Assembly: GCA_023443515.1 (NCBI GenBank)
Contig: JAEZUC010000157.1
Coordinates: forward strand, 1 to 35,695
Direction of reading: 5' to 3'
Length of the DNA stretch: 35,695 nt
Source: Bacillota bacterium
GTDB lineage: Bacteria; Bacillota; Clostridia; Acetivibrionales; DSM-1351
Position numbers and translations under genes: made by a program. The notes below the pieces were generated by a model that did not search any database, was not told the DNA's origin, and saw only the letters and a program-made list of their open reading frames with translations. Below, piece after piece: positions 17,593 through 27,651 of the stretch (its first letter is position 1; every line of letters starts with the position of its first letter).

Positions 17593-18848
17593 TTACGATA
17601 AAATTAGCATTTAAAGATATTTTACATGATAAAATGCGGGCGTTATCTCTATTTTTCTTCATTTTCGTAATAACAATTACCTTAGTTCTTAGTACAAATG
17701 TATTAGGAACAGTAGAAAGTAATATGCAGAACTCAATCAGAGACTGTTTTACAGGTGATGTTATTATTCGTTCCGGCGAGTCAACCAAGGCTGAAATTTA
17801 TTCTTGGAATATTGATGCCGTTAATGAGGTAAAGATTAAAGCTGATGATGCAAAAGAACAGTTTAAAGTTTTAAAGGATTTATATAGTGAAGGTGATGTA
17901 TCGGGACGTATTAGATACAATGGAATGGTATCAATGCATTTGAAGTCTGAAATGGCTATGTTTATAGGTCTTGATGCAAATTATAATGCTTATAAAGAAT
18001 CATTACAATTGATAGAGGGTAATTACTTATCCACCAAAGAAAGTGATGGAATTCTTATGACTAAAGCAATTGCAGAGGCTTTAGGAGCTAAAGTAGGTGA
18101 AACTCTTGTTGTAGACGCCACTGCAGAAGATGGAAAAGTTATTTCAAAAGAATTAAAGGTAATCGGGATTGCAGAAATGAATTCTTTATCATTTTTTAAT
18201 ATTCCTATTATTTACTTAAATTTAGATGATGCAGAAAAATTATTCGGCTATGGCAAAGGTGAATTGACAGATATCGTTATTACACCACACAAAGGTGGAA
18301 GTGCACAGAATCAGATTGATAAAATAATTGAGAAATTCAATGGTGCAGATATTAACGAAAGTACATATACCATACAAAAGGGAAGAGAATTAAGCGGATA
18401 TATAATGGATTTTGTAACAATATTCAGCCTGATGTTCGTTGCTTTAATTGTTATATTGTTTATTATTATTGGTATTCTTGTAATCAATCTGATAGTCATG
18501 ATAGGAATTCAAAGAAAAACAGACATTGGAGTAATGAAGGCCATAGGTTTTAGTAAAAGAAAAGTAGCCGTCATATATTTTTGTGGAATTATGCTTGTAT
18601 CAATTTTGGCATTGCTTTGTGCAACTCTTGTAAGTTTTATTATCTTGAGCGTTCTTTCGAATGTGGGTATTACAAATATAACCGGACTAATGAGAAATAT
18701 TTTCGGACAGAATTTCTACCCATCTATTAAATTTGGTAATACATTTACTGTTTTAATTACTGCAGTAGTGGTATTAGGGATATTCTCATACGTACCATGC
18801 AGGAAAATTGCTAGTTTAAATCCAGTAGATGCATTTAAAGAAAATTGA
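17589..18848 (+). CDS. FtsX/MacB-like ABC transporter permease (first)
   Basis: This 419-residue membrane protein has the four-helix MacB topology. There is one hydrophobic segment near the N-terminus (about 18-40, LSLFFFIFVITITLVL), then a large extracytoplasmic domain to about residue 270, then three hydrophobic segments in the C-terminal third. The FtsX-family signature KTDIGVMKAIGFSKRKV follows the second helix, and the end reads LNPVDAFKEN. It starts inside the ATPase gene (ATGA overlap), with GGAGG in the end of that gene. It likely pairs with the next gene as a heterodimer. Confidence 0.93.
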   Translation: MITIKLAFKDILHDKMRALSLFFFIFVITITLVLSTNVLGTVESNMQNSIRDCFTGDVIIRSGESTKAEIYSWNIDAVNEVKIKADDAKEQFKVLKDLYSEGDVSGRIRYNGMVSMHLKSEMAMFIGLDANYNAYKESLQLIEGNYLSTKESDGILMTKAIAEALGAKVGETLVVDATAEDGKVISKELKVIGIAEMNSLSFFNIPIIYLNLDDAEKLFGYGKGELTDIVITPHKGGSAQNQIDKIIEKFNGADINESTYTIQKGRELSGYIMDFVTIFSLMFVALIVILFIIIGILVINLIVMIGIQRKTDIGVMKAIGFSKRKVAVIYFCGIMLVSILALLCATLVSFIILSVLSNVGITNITGLMRNIFGQNFYPSIKFGNTFTVLITAVVVLGIFSYVPCRKIASLNPVDAFKEN

Positions 18849-18859
18849 GGTGACATTTT

Positions 18860-20152
18860 ATGTTGGAAATAATGAAAATAGCTTGGAAAAATGCTCAGAA
18901 AAATAAAAGAAAATCAATTTTTGTTTTTATAGCAGTACTTTTTAGCATTTTAATTCTTTTAATATCCAGTGCATTAACAAACGGTATGATCAGAACAATT
19001 AATTATAACTATTTGCAGGTGCAATCAGGACATATTGTAGCTATGTGGAACGACCACTATAATCTTAGTCCTTTTTTACCGGGTAAATTTTTAAATCCAA
19101 ACACATCAAAATCATTTAACTATGAAGAGGATGAAAAAAACATTGCAGCTACAAAAATCGTGGATGATTTTCTGGCAAAAAACAGCGACAAAGTTGATTT
19201 CTCTGCGAAAATCATCAGGCGTTCGGTAAGCTATTCAGTTGGAAGCAACAGCTATGCTACTATTTTATATGGTGTAACAAAAGAAGATGCAGATAACCTA
19301 GATAAAACAAAAGCTGTAAATTTAGTAGATGGAAAATGGCCTGATAAGTTAGGCGAGATAATGATAAGTGAAGATAGAATTCAAAAAGGTAATCTAAAAC
19401 TTGGTGATTCTATAAAAATTGAATCCTTCGATATCTCAAATAAACCTGTTTCAGAAAGCTATACAATTGTAGGTGTTTATGGAGATGGAGCAGAGTATAA
19501 TGGATATTTTGGATTTATGACAGATAAGAGCGCAAAAAAATTATTCAATATGCGCGACGATATGTATGATATGGTAAAAATATATCTGAAAGACATCGAT
19601 GAATCAAAAGGGTTATCAGAAGAACTGGATAAGGCTTTACTAGAAAAATCAGATGTACTGCGTGCACAGGATTGGTATGATGCAGGTTTATTTTTCACTA
19701 GTTTATCACCAACTTGCAAACTTATATATCAATGGTTTGTAGTGGTACTATTGCTGATTATTTCTGTCGGATTAAAAGCTATCATCAGATTAAATATTGT
19801 ATCGTCTATGAAAGAATTTGGAATTATGAGAGCAATCGGGTTTAGCAAAAGAAAATGTTTTGGAATTGTATTTTTAGAACTTTTCTATATTTGCTGTACC
19901 GCAGCGATTGTTGCAACAGGGATAGCATTAATTATAGTAAATGTTGTGGCAAGTAATGGAATCTATATAGGGCCTAGTGTAATGACAAATGCATTTGGTG
20001 GAGAATACTTATACTTAATCTTAAATGCAACTGATTATTTATTTGCAAGTATAGTTATCATTGGTTTTTCAATTCTATGTACACTGGGGCCGGCATTAAA
20101 GCTAAGCAGGCAAAAAATTATTTCTCTATTAAGAAAAGTTGCGGTTGTTTAA
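18860..20152 (+). CDS. FtsX/MacB-like ABC transporter permease (second)
   Basis: The 430-residue permease has the same plan as its neighbour: an N-terminal helix (FVFIAVLFSILILLISSAL), a long extracytoplasmic domain, and three C-terminal helices with the signature KEFGIMRAIGFSKRK. Its extracytoplasmic part is clearly different from that of the first permease, so this is an old paralogue pair rather than a recent duplication. ATG 18860 is preceded by GAGGTGA and lies 11 bp after the first permease. The first PKS gene starts 43 bp further on. Confidence 0.93.
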   Translation: MLEIMKIAWKNAQKNKRKSIFVFIAVLFSILILLISSALTNGMIRTINYNYLQVQSGHIVAMWNDHYNLSPFLPGKFLNPNTSKSFNYEEDEKNIAATKIVDDFLAKNSDKVDFSAKIIRRSVSYSVGSNSYATILYGVTKEDADNLDKTKAVNLVDGKWPDKLGEIMISEDRIQKGNLKLGDSIKIESFDISNKPVSESYTIVGVYGDGAEYNGYFGFMTDKSAKKLFNMRDDMYDMVKIYLKDIDESKGLSEELDKALLEKSDVLRAQDWYDAGLFFTSLSPTCKLIYQWFVVVLLLIISVGLKAIIRLNIVSSMKEFGIMRAIGFSKRKCFGIVFLELFYICCTAAIVATGIALIIVNVVASNGIYIGPSVMTNAFGGEYLYLILNATDYLFASIVIIGFSILCTLGPALKLSRQKIISLLRKVAVV

Positions 20153-20195
20153 TTACAAGGTCAGTGGACTGATTACAAATTAGGTGGTGGAGGAT

Positions 20196-23100
20196 ATGAG
20201 AAGGGAAAATAAATGCAGTAACGAAATAGCAATTGTCGGAATATCATGTATGCTACCACAGGCAAAAGAAGCAGATGAGCTCTGGGAAAACATTGTTGGA
20301 AAAAAAGATTGTATTGTAGAGATTAGTAAAGAAAAATGGAACGAATCAAATTTTTTCGACAGTAATATTGATTCGCAGAATAAAATAAGCAGTAAGTGGA
20401 TTGGAGAGGTAAGTGCCCTAAAGGAATTTGATAACAAGTTCTTTAGCATCTCTCCGGCAGAAGCGGATAATATGGACCCTGACCAACGAGCACTGCTGCA
20501 GGAGACGTGGAAGTGCATCGAGGATTCGGGGATTTCCTTGAAAACGTTAAGGGATAAAAGAACGTCCGTTATAGTCGGGACAGCTGAAGTTGATACTTTT
20601 GAAAATCAACATATGCCAGGTAATGAGATAAATGAGTTTTCCGGAAAAGGTTTGTTTTTATTCATGATTGCAAATCGTATATCCTGGTATTTTGGTTTTT
20701 CCGGCGAAAGTAAGTTAGTAGAAACAGGATGTCCATCAGGTATGTGTGCATTAAACGATGGTGTTAACTTACTTAAGCTGGGCAAAAGTGATTTTGCTAT
20801 TGTAAGTGGCATTAATACCTTTAAAACTTCCCATATGTTAAAACTGATGTCAAAAAATGGTTTATTCAGTCCTGACGGAAAATGCAAGACATTTTCAGCT
20901 GATGCAAACGGAATCGTAGTAAGTGAAGGAGTAGTTTCACTTCTTCTGGCACCTTTATCCGTTGCAAAGGAGAATAAATGTCACATATACGGGATTATTG
21001 AAAATACAGCTGTTAGCCATTCAGGGGAAACATTTTCAATTACTGCACCTAAATTATCTGCGCAGAAAGACTTAATTCTTGATGCTTGGAGAGGCCTGAA
21101 GTTCTCCCCTGATACCATCAATTATATAGAAACACATGGTACTGGAACCAGCTTAGGTGACCCCATTGAAATTGAGGCGTTAAAGCAGGCCTATGAACAA
21201 GTCACAGAAAAGAAGCATTTCTGTTGGCTCGGTTCAGTTAAGCCCAATATTGGTCATTCACTACCCGTATCCGGTCTTGCCGGAATAGTAAAAGTTTTAA
21301 AGATGTTTGAGTATGGAGTAATTCCCGGACAAATTAATATATCAGAGATAAATCCTTTAATTAATATTGAGGATTCTCCATTTAATATTACTACAGAAAA
21401 TGTATCTTGGCAGCCTGATGAGAAAAAGTTACCCTTGCGTGCAGGGGTAACTTCATTGGGATTTGCAGGTGTTAATGCACATGTAGTTCTGGAACAATAT
21501 ATAGAACCGAAAAACGAGAGTGATACCTGTGTTTCAGAGCCTTTAAAAAAGTATCCCATAGTATTATCTGCAAAATCAGAAGAAGCTTTAATCCAGCTAT
21601 TAGAAAAGTGGGAGAAAAAAATTAAAAAGCTTGAAAGCAATAGCATTAAAGATATTGCTTTTACCTTGTGCAGCGGGAGAGAACAGTTTAAGTACAGAAC
21701 AGCTTGTGTTGTTGAGGAAGGCTCAAAGTTAATTGATTGTTTAGTGGGCTTAAAAGAAGACATCCGTGAGGTGTCAGACAAAAAATACCTATTGGATATT
21801 TCTTTTATTGATGAAATGTTTATTAATAGAATAGTGGAGATTGTTAGGAATAATGCTTGTTTTGAGACCGAGCTATCAGCTGTTACTGAAAGATTAAATA
21901 TATCAAAAGACCAAGCATATAACCCTGAATACTATCCATCGGAGTATATTTTTAACCTGATTATAGCAACCGCATATATTAAAGGTTTATTAAGTATTGC
22001 TGATAATCTTGAAGGTATTTATTTAAAAACAGAAGATAAAAAATTATTAGCATTAATGATTGCAGAAGTAATAAATATTGAAGACGTTATTTCATATCTG
22101 GACAATAAAGAAAATGCAAAAAATATTATTACAGATAAACCAAAAATAATAGTTAATTTCAATAACGAAACTTTACTCACCAAGGAGGTTATAACAGACA
22201 AGTATATAACCTGCCTGCTTGCTGAATTATCATTAGAATTCAAACAATCTGATATATCAAAAACAGCAGCCTCTACACAATGGCTGAATAATATCAGACT
22301 TTTATATAAGAATCAGAGAACATTTAGTAAATTTATCCATGAAGTAAACAAATATATTGAATATGATGATTTTGATTTAGTCAAGTTTATCAGTGCTGAG
22401 GAAAATAATCTGGATGATATTAATGACAATAGATTAAAATTTACGGTTTTAATAGCAGTTAACATTGCAATTAAAAGATTATATAAAAAATGGTCATTGG
22501 TACCACCAAATGTTTTTGCAGACGATAGGTTGAATGAGATAAGTGACCTTGTCATAAACGGGTATTTTACATTTAAAGAAATATGCGGATTATATCAAAA
22601 GGAATCGAGTAAAAAGTGGCAGGGGCCGTGTAATCATACCTTAGAGGATATTCTGTTATTAGAAGATAGTAATGGGATAACAGCTTGTGACAAATATAGC
22701 ATTTTTACAGGACTCAAAGAAAAAAATACAATGGAAGAAATTTTAGTGGATATGTGGTTGACGGGTGCAAATATTGATTGGAAAAAAGGTCTGGCTTTCA
22801 ATAAATGCAAATTAGTATCATTACCTACATACTGCTTCAACAAAAAAACATTTAAATATATAAAACAGGACATTATAGAGTGTGAGTCAGAGCAAGATGA
22901 GCTGCAGGTAAAAGTACTGGATTATACACCATCAAGCTTAGAGGTAATTGATAGTGAGAAGCAAAGACTGTTAGTATTCTCCAATCTGGAGCAAAGTAAC
23001 TTTGAATATCTTGCTGCTAAAGAATTGGTTTATGTTAAGGTAAGTGCCTCTAAAAAAGCAGAGAAAGGACAGTATTCGGTTCAACCGGAGTTACTGGAAG

Positions 23101-26100
23101 ATTCTTTTTATATATTTAACAAATTAGAGCAGATAGGATATGTTCCTGACGTTATACTTGTTGCCTTGAATGATTCAGAGGAAATAAGGGAAACAGAAGA
23201 TTATGTATTAAGTACATTTATATTTGCTACTAATTTGGCAAAATGTTTAATTCAGAAAAATAAATTTTCTGGAAAGCTGTTATTTAGTTCTATGGGAAAT
23301 GAAAGTAGAATGTATAGTGAAGGTTTAACAGCATTCTTTAAAACATTGCACATTGAATATGAAAATCTTTGCTTCAGAAATATTACATGTTATGAACAGA
23401 CAACAAGTGATTTTATTTCAGTTCTGAATAAAGAGATAAACTACTTTTCTTCAAGTGAATATAAAGTTACATATAGAAAATTGCAAAGGACAGTACAAGC
23501 ATATACTGATTACCAACCCGAAACTCAGATACCATATCTGAAAGAAAATGGTACTTATATCTTATTGGGCGGTTTTGGAGAAATTGGTAAGGTAATTGCT
23601 CAGCATTTAGCTGCTCAGGCAAATGTAAACCTTATATTGTGCGGGCGTAAACCTGAAAATGATGAAATAAGGAAGTTTATTAATCCGCTTAATCAGAGAA
23701 GTACAAGGGTAGTTTATAAATCTGTGGATGTATCAATCAAAGAGCAGTTGCAAGAATTAATAAATAATGTAACAAATGAGTTTGGAACCATTAATGGTAT
23801 TTTCAATATGACAGGATATATTGATCCCGGATTCCTTGAATCCAAGGATAACGAATTTTTAAGAAACGGGGTCAGACTAAAAGTAGATGCAACAGTTTTT
23901 CTGGATGAAATAACGAAAGATATCAACCTGGACTTTTTTGTGAATTTTTCATCTGTTTCAGCATTAGTAGGCGACTTTGGATTAAGTGAATATGTATATG
24001 CAAATTGTTTCTTTGATGAATTTATCAGGCATAGAGAGAAATTAAGAAAAGAAGGAAAGCGCAGTGGTAATTCTATATCCATCAATTGGCCATATTGGCA
24101 GGATGGCGGGTTACGAATGGTTGAAAAGGACGCCAGCAGATTTTCTTCAACAACAGGACTTTCTCCATTATTAAACAAAGATGCAATAATCGCATTTGAT
24201 AACATTATGAAGAGCAATATGTCTTTACAATGTTGTGTGCTTTTTGGAAAAGATAAAAAAATGAATGAATATCTGGAAAGCAAACTCAGATTACCGATTA
24301 TATTGCAAAACAACAACAACGTAACTTTTGATAACAGTTCAGATATAGATGTAAAAACAATAGTAGAGCAGTACCTGACAAAGGTAATAGCCAAAGAGTT
24401 AAACTTGAGCATTGATGATATTGATTTGGAAGATGCATTTCAAAGTATGGGAATTGATTCTATACTAATCCATAAATTAAATCGTATTTTATTAGCAGAC
24501 TTTTCCGGAGTTTCATCAACTATTTTTTTCGATTGCAAAAACATTGATGAAATGGCGGCTTACTTTGTGCAAACTTATTCTGAAGAGCAAATAAGAAGTA
24601 TTTTAGTTCCAAATGGTAATTATAGTATTGAGACCGTAACTAGCTGTGGATGTGCAAAAGCAAGCAGTAGTCTCATCAATGAACAAACTTTGGATAATGA
24701 GTTTCAAATAACAGATTCCGTTGAGTGTGAAAGTAAAGATATTGCAATTATCGGAATGAGTGGACGTTTTCCAATGGCAAAAAGCATTGAAGAATTCTGG
24801 ATGAATCTGATATCAAAAAAGGATTGCATATCTGCTATTCCGGAAACAAGATGGAATGTAGAAAATTTCTATGATAATGAGGCTAAAAACGCATATAAAG
24901 GGAAAATGTATTCTCGCTGGGGCGGTTTTATTGATGATGTAGACCAATTTGATCCAATGCTGTTTCAGATTTCACCTCTAGATGCAGGAAATATGGACCC
25001 CCAAGAGCGTATTCTTTTAGAGGTGGTGTATGAAGCATTTGAATATGCCGGATATTCAAAACAGAGAATTCAAGAGAAAGTAAAAGGCAATGTTGGTGTT
25101 TTCATAGGCAATACTACAAATGGCTACAGACTGTTAATTGAAGATGAGATGGCAAAAGGCAATTTCGGGACACATCAGGCATTGCCATGGTCAATTGCCA
25201 ATAGAGTTTCTTATGTATTTGAATTAAATGGACCAAGTTTTATAATTGACTCTGCCTGCTCTTCCTCCTTAAATTCCATTGTTACAGCTGTTGATAATAT
25301 AAGAAACGGCAAGTGTAAGATGGCTATTGCAGGAGGTGTTAATTTACACATACACCCATCTGAGTATGTTTTAAGAAGCCAGCTGAGAGTATTATCTCCG
25401 AGAGGTAAGTGTCACAGCTTTGGAAGTGAAGCAGATGGATATGTACCGGGTGAAGGAATCGGGGCAATTATTCTTAAACCATTAAGGGATGCAGAACGTG
25501 ATGGGGATAATATTCTGGGGATTATCAAAGGGGTAGCCTCCAATCATGTGGGTCATCCAAATGGCTATACCGTGCCTAGTTCAACTTCTCAGGCAACGGT
25601 TATAAAGGCCGCTATTGATGATGCCGGTATTTCTGCACGGGAGATTACTTTTATAGAAGCACATGGAACAGGAACAATACTGGGAGATCCAATAGAAATA
25701 AATGGTTTGAAATCTGCTTTTAGTAACTATACAGAGGATAATCAATTTTGTGCAATAGGAAGTGTAAAATCAAATATTGGTCATTTAGAAGGTGCAGCCG
25801 GCATAGTGTCAACGATTAAATCTGTATTACAACTGATGAACAAAGTTAAGATACCATTACTTAATTGTGATACGCCTAATCCTAGAATTTCATTTGCCGA
25901 CAGCCAATTTTATTTGCAAAAAGAGCTGGAACCTTGGACAACTTATAATAATAAATTAGTTTTGGGAATAAGCTCTTTTGGTGCAGGTGGTTCCAATGCA
26001 CATATTCTTATTCAAAATCATGAGAATAATAGAAAACGGTCACAAACAAGAGGAATTAGTCAGGTGCCTGTTCTGATTTCCGCAATGACTGATGACGGAG

Positions 26101-27521
26101 TACGCAAATATGTACAGAAAATGCTTAATTGGCTTGAGGAACAAGAGGAAAAGAAGAATACACTAGATATTAGTGATATTGCGTACACTACGCAAGTTGG
26201 ACGTGAGCTTCTGGACTCAAGGATATGTGTATTGTGCAGCAGTGTTAAGGAACTAAAAGCTAGTTTAATGAATTTTTTAAATGATAAACCATGTTCTTCT
26301 GTGAAGACTCATATGTCCACTGATAAAAATACAATTACAAAGAGTCAAAAAAATAAATATGCAACTATGGCACAAGCTGCCGTAAATGCCGGCAACGTAG
26401 AAGAAGTTGCTGAATTTGCGGTTATGGGAATAAAGATTGATTGGGAACAATTTAATATTCTTCAGCATGGTTTCGTAATTATGCTCCCAACCTATGTTTT
26501 TGATAATCAGAGATATTGGCTGAATTTTGAGGAAAACAGTGATAAGGATACTGATTTGTATATAAAAAATAAATTAGCATTTTTAATCGATGCTAATATT
26601 TCGACCATTGAAAATCAAAGGTTTACCAGAACTATTCATAGTGACGAGTTCTTTATAAAGGATCATGTCATTGATGGACAAGCTTTATTGCCGGGAACAG
26701 CTATTATTGAGATGGCAATGGAAGCCGGAAACTTATCCTTGCCCAATCATCGTATAAACGCTATAGAAGATATTCAGTTTCATAAGGCTATTGAAGTTAG
26801 TGAAGAAGCTGTTGAATTGCAGATTGATATAATACCTGAAGATTATTGCATTAGATTTAAAATATATAATTGCAAAGAGGATGAGCGAATTTTAAGTGCA
26901 GAAGGTAAATTAATAATTGATACTGATACTAATAATACCTTTGAAATTCCACTGATTGAAGGCTTAGTAGAGGCTGATTCAGAGGAGTACTACACATGGC
27001 TTGATACACTAGGATTTAACTTTAAGAATTCATTTAAGTCCATTGAAAAATTATTTGTTGGTCAGGATTTAGTAATGTCAGTAGTTTCAATTACTCAAAG
27101 GGAACAATTTGAAGGTCGAGGTAAAAATTGTACCTTGTGGCCACCGTTGTTTGATGGAGTTTTGCAATCAACTTTTAAACTTGTTGAAAATCATACAGAG
27201 AAAGGCTGTTTATCATTACCGGTTTCTATTGGCAAATTAATAATGCATGGCTCAACCAGGGGCAACTTAATTGCTCTGGCACAAAAAAGCAAGAATTGTA
27301 GGGAAGAGAATGGTGAATTCATTTTTGATATATATATACTTAATGAAAATGGAAAACTGGTGATGGAAGTACAAGAATACCGATTGGTTAATGTGAAAAA
27401 AGCAAATCATGTTTCCGAAAAGTATTATGATACGGATGACTTAATACAGGAAGTTATACGCAGAATTAAGAATGGTGAAATTGATAAAAAAATGCTTCTA
27501 AATCTTAAGTTGTTGGAGTAA
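20196..27521 (+). CDS. Trans-AT polyketide synthase: KS1-(decayed AT)-KR-ACP-KS2-DH-docking
   Basis: This 2441-residue protein starts directly with KS1 (about 8-435) and has no loading module. KS1 keeps the triad Cys179, His314 and His354, but its nucleophile motif is TGCPSGM instead of TACSSSL. A long region without a recognised active domain follows (about 520-850), with AT-like remnants. Next come a KR (about 930-1335; cofactor loop LLGGFGEIG, Tyr/Asn in SEYVYAN), an ACP (Ser1422 in MGIDSI) and KS2 (about 1510-1945; Cys1688 in DSACSSS, EAHGTGT, KSNIGH). A DH (about 2130-2410) has HVIDGQALLP with His2157 and Asp2320 in LFDGVLQ. The last 30 residues form a helical docking tail. KR1 has IDP where B-type KRs have LDD. 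No functional AT is present. ATG 20196 is chosen over GTG 20184; a GGTGGTGGAGG tract lies just before it. Confidence 0.95.
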   Translation: MRRENKCSNEIAIVGISCMLPQAKEADELWENIVGKKDCIVEISKEKWNESNFFDSNIDSQNKISSKWIGEVSALKEFDNKFFSISPAEADNMDPDQRALLQETWKCIEDSGISLKTLRDKRTSVIVGTAEVDTFENQHMPGNEINEFSGKGLFLFMIANRISWYFGFSGESKLVETGCPSGMCALNDGVNLLKLGKSDFAIVSGINTFKTSHMLKLMSKNGLFSPDGKCKTFSADANGIVVSEGVVSLLLAPLSVAKENKCHIYGIIENTAVSHSGETFSITAPKLSAQKDLILDAWRGLKFSPDTINYIETHGTGTSLGDPIEIEALKQAYEQVTEKKHFCWLGSVKPNIGHSLPVSGLAGIVKVLKMFEYGVIPGQINISEINPLINIEDSPFNITTENVSWQPDEKKLPLRAGVTSLGFAGVNAHVVLEQYIEPKNESDTCVSEPLKKYPIVLSAKSEEALIQLLEKWEKKIKKLESNSIKDIAFTLCSGREQFKYRTACVVEEGSKLIDCLVGLKEDIREVSDKKYLLDISFIDEMFINRIVEIVRNNACFETELSAVTERLNISKDQAYNPEYYPSEYIFNLIIATAYIKGLLSIADNLEGIYLKTEDKKLLALMIAEVINIEDVISYLDNKENAKNIITDKPKIIVNFNNETLLTKEVITDKYITCLLAELSLEFKQSDISKTAASTQWLNNIRLLYKNQRTFSKFIHEVNKYIEYDDFDLVKFISAEENNLDDINDNRLKFTVLIAVNIAIKRLYKKWSLVPPNVFADDRLNEISDLVINGYFTFKEICGLYQKESSKKWQGPCNHTLEDILLLEDSNGITACDKYSIFTGLKEKNTMEEILVDMWLTGANIDWKKGLAFNKCKLVSLPTYCFNKKTFKYIKQDIIECESEQDELQVKVLDYTPSSLEVIDSEKQRLLVFSNLEQSNFEYLAAKELVYVKVSASKKAEKGQYSVQPELLEDSFYIFNKLEQIGYVPDVILVALNDSEEIRETEDYVLSTFIFATNLAKCLIQKNKFSGKLLFSSMGNESRMYSEGLTAFFKTLHIEYENLCFRNITCYEQTTSDFISVLNKEINYFSSSEYKVTYRKLQRTVQAYTDYQPETQIPYLKENGTYILLGGFGEIGKVIAQHLAAQANVNLILCGRKPENDEIRKFINPLNQRSTRVVYKSVDVSIKEQLQELINNVTNEFGTINGIFNMTGYIDPGFLESKDNEFLRNGVRLKVDATVFLDEITKDINLDFFVNFSSVSALVGDFGLSEYVYANCFFDEFIRHREKLRKEGKRSGNSISINWPYWQDGGLRMVEKDASRFSSTTGLSPLLNKDAIIAFDNIMKSNMSLQCCVLFGKDKKMNEYLESKLRLPIILQNNNNVTFDNSSDIDVKTIVEQYLTKVIAKELNLSIDDIDLEDAFQSMGIDSILIHKLNRILLADFSGVSSTIFFDCKNIDEMAAYFVQTYSEEQIRSILVPNGNYSIETVTSCGCAKASSSLINEQTLDNEFQITDSVECESKDIAIIGMSGRFPMAKSIEEFWMNLISKKDCISAIPETRWNVENFYDNEAKNAYKGKMYSRWGGFIDDVDQFDPMLFQISPLDAGNMDPQERILLEVVYEAFEYAGYSKQRIQEKVKGNVGVFIGNTTNGYRLLIEDEMAKGNFGTHQALPWSIANRVSYVFELNGPSFIIDSACSSSLNSIVTAVDNIRNGKCKMAIAGGVNLHIHPSEYVLRSQLRVLSPRGKCHSFGSEADGYVPGEGIGAIILKPLRDAERDGDNILGIIKGVASNHVGHPNGYTVPSSTSQATVIKAAIDDAGISAREITFIEAHGTGTILGDPIEINGLKSAFSNYTEDNQFCAIGSVKSNIGHLEGAAGIVSTIKSVLQLMNKVKIPLLNCDTPNPRISFADSQFYLQKELEPWTTYNNKLVLGISSFGAGGSNAHILIQNHENNRKRSQTRGISQVPVLISAMTDDGVRKYVQKMLNWLEEQEEKKNTLDISDIAYTTQVGRELLDSRICVLCSSVKELKASLMNFLNDKPCSSVKTHMSTDKNTITKSQKNKYATMAQAAVNAGNVEEVAEFAVMGIKIDWEQFNILQHGFVIMLPTYVFDNQRYWLNFEENSDKDTDLYIKNKLAFLIDANISTIENQRFTRTIHSDEFFIKDHVIDGQALLPGTAIIEMAMEAGNLSLPNHRINAIEDIQFHKAIEVSEEAVELQIDIIPEDYCIRFKIYNCKEDERILSAEGKLIIDTDTNNTFEIPLIEGLVEADSEEYYTWLDTLGFNFKNSFKSIEKLFVGQDLVMSVVSITQREQFEGRGKNCTLWPPLFDGVLQSTFKLVENHTEKGCLSLPVSIGKLIMHGSTRGNLIALAQKSKNCREENGEFIFDIYILNENGKLVMEVQEYRLVNVKKANHVSEKYYDTDDLIQEVIRRIKNGEIDKKMLLNLKLLE
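21972..22600 (+). other. Degenerate acyltransferase-like region between KS1 and KR
   Basis: Two stretches, about residues 593-637 and 753-800 of the PKS protein, align by eye with the segment around the GHSLGE elbow of acyltransferases. The second resembles it best: an IAVNIAIKRLYKKW helix, FADDRLNE in place of the IGHSLGE elbow, then VINGYFTFKEI matching the usual AGVFSLEDA. In the first, the elbow reads KTEDKK. Neither keeps the Ser. Just after, DMWLTGANIDWKKG and LVSLPTYCFNKK look like a normal post-AT linker. KS2 and KS3 have only a short linker here, so about 300 residues are extra. I infer a vestigial AT; another inert fold is possible. Confidence 0.6.
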
Positions 27522-27651
27522 CAAACACGTATTCATTAAAAAAATTATTTATGTCGAGGGGAAAGAAATGGATTCTTTATATGAGAAACTACGGTCTGGG
27601 GAACTATGTCCGGAAGAGGTCTTAGCTATAATAAAAGGAACAGAAGCAGGA
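27423..27651 (+). other. Docking pair joining KS2-DH to the KR-ACP of the next protein
   Basis: The C-terminus of the first PKS protein (DLIQEVIRRIKNGEIDKKML) and the N-terminus of the second (LYEKLRSGELCPEEVLAII) are both short two-helix segments sharing a G-E-I/L turn followed by an acidic, leucine-rich helix. Such segments are known in trans-AT systems as four-helix-bundle docking domains. They would hold together one module split between DH and KR. The genes are separated by 46 bp, with GAGGGGAAAG before the second start. Confidence 0.7.

Noticed and set aside
23714..24412. Long open frame on the minus strand opposite the PKS gene
   Set aside because: It lies wholly within the KR-ACP coding region, has no ribosome binding site or recognisable domain, and is explained by codon bias of the plus-strand gene. 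The same applies to the other minus-strand frames throughout the window.
14628..27521. Polyunsaturated fatty acid synthase, suggested by the PfaD-like reductase
   Set aside because: There are no tandem ACPs, FabA-like DH pairs or chain-length factor. The modular KS-DH-KR-ACP order and NRPS partner fit a trans-AT PKS instead.
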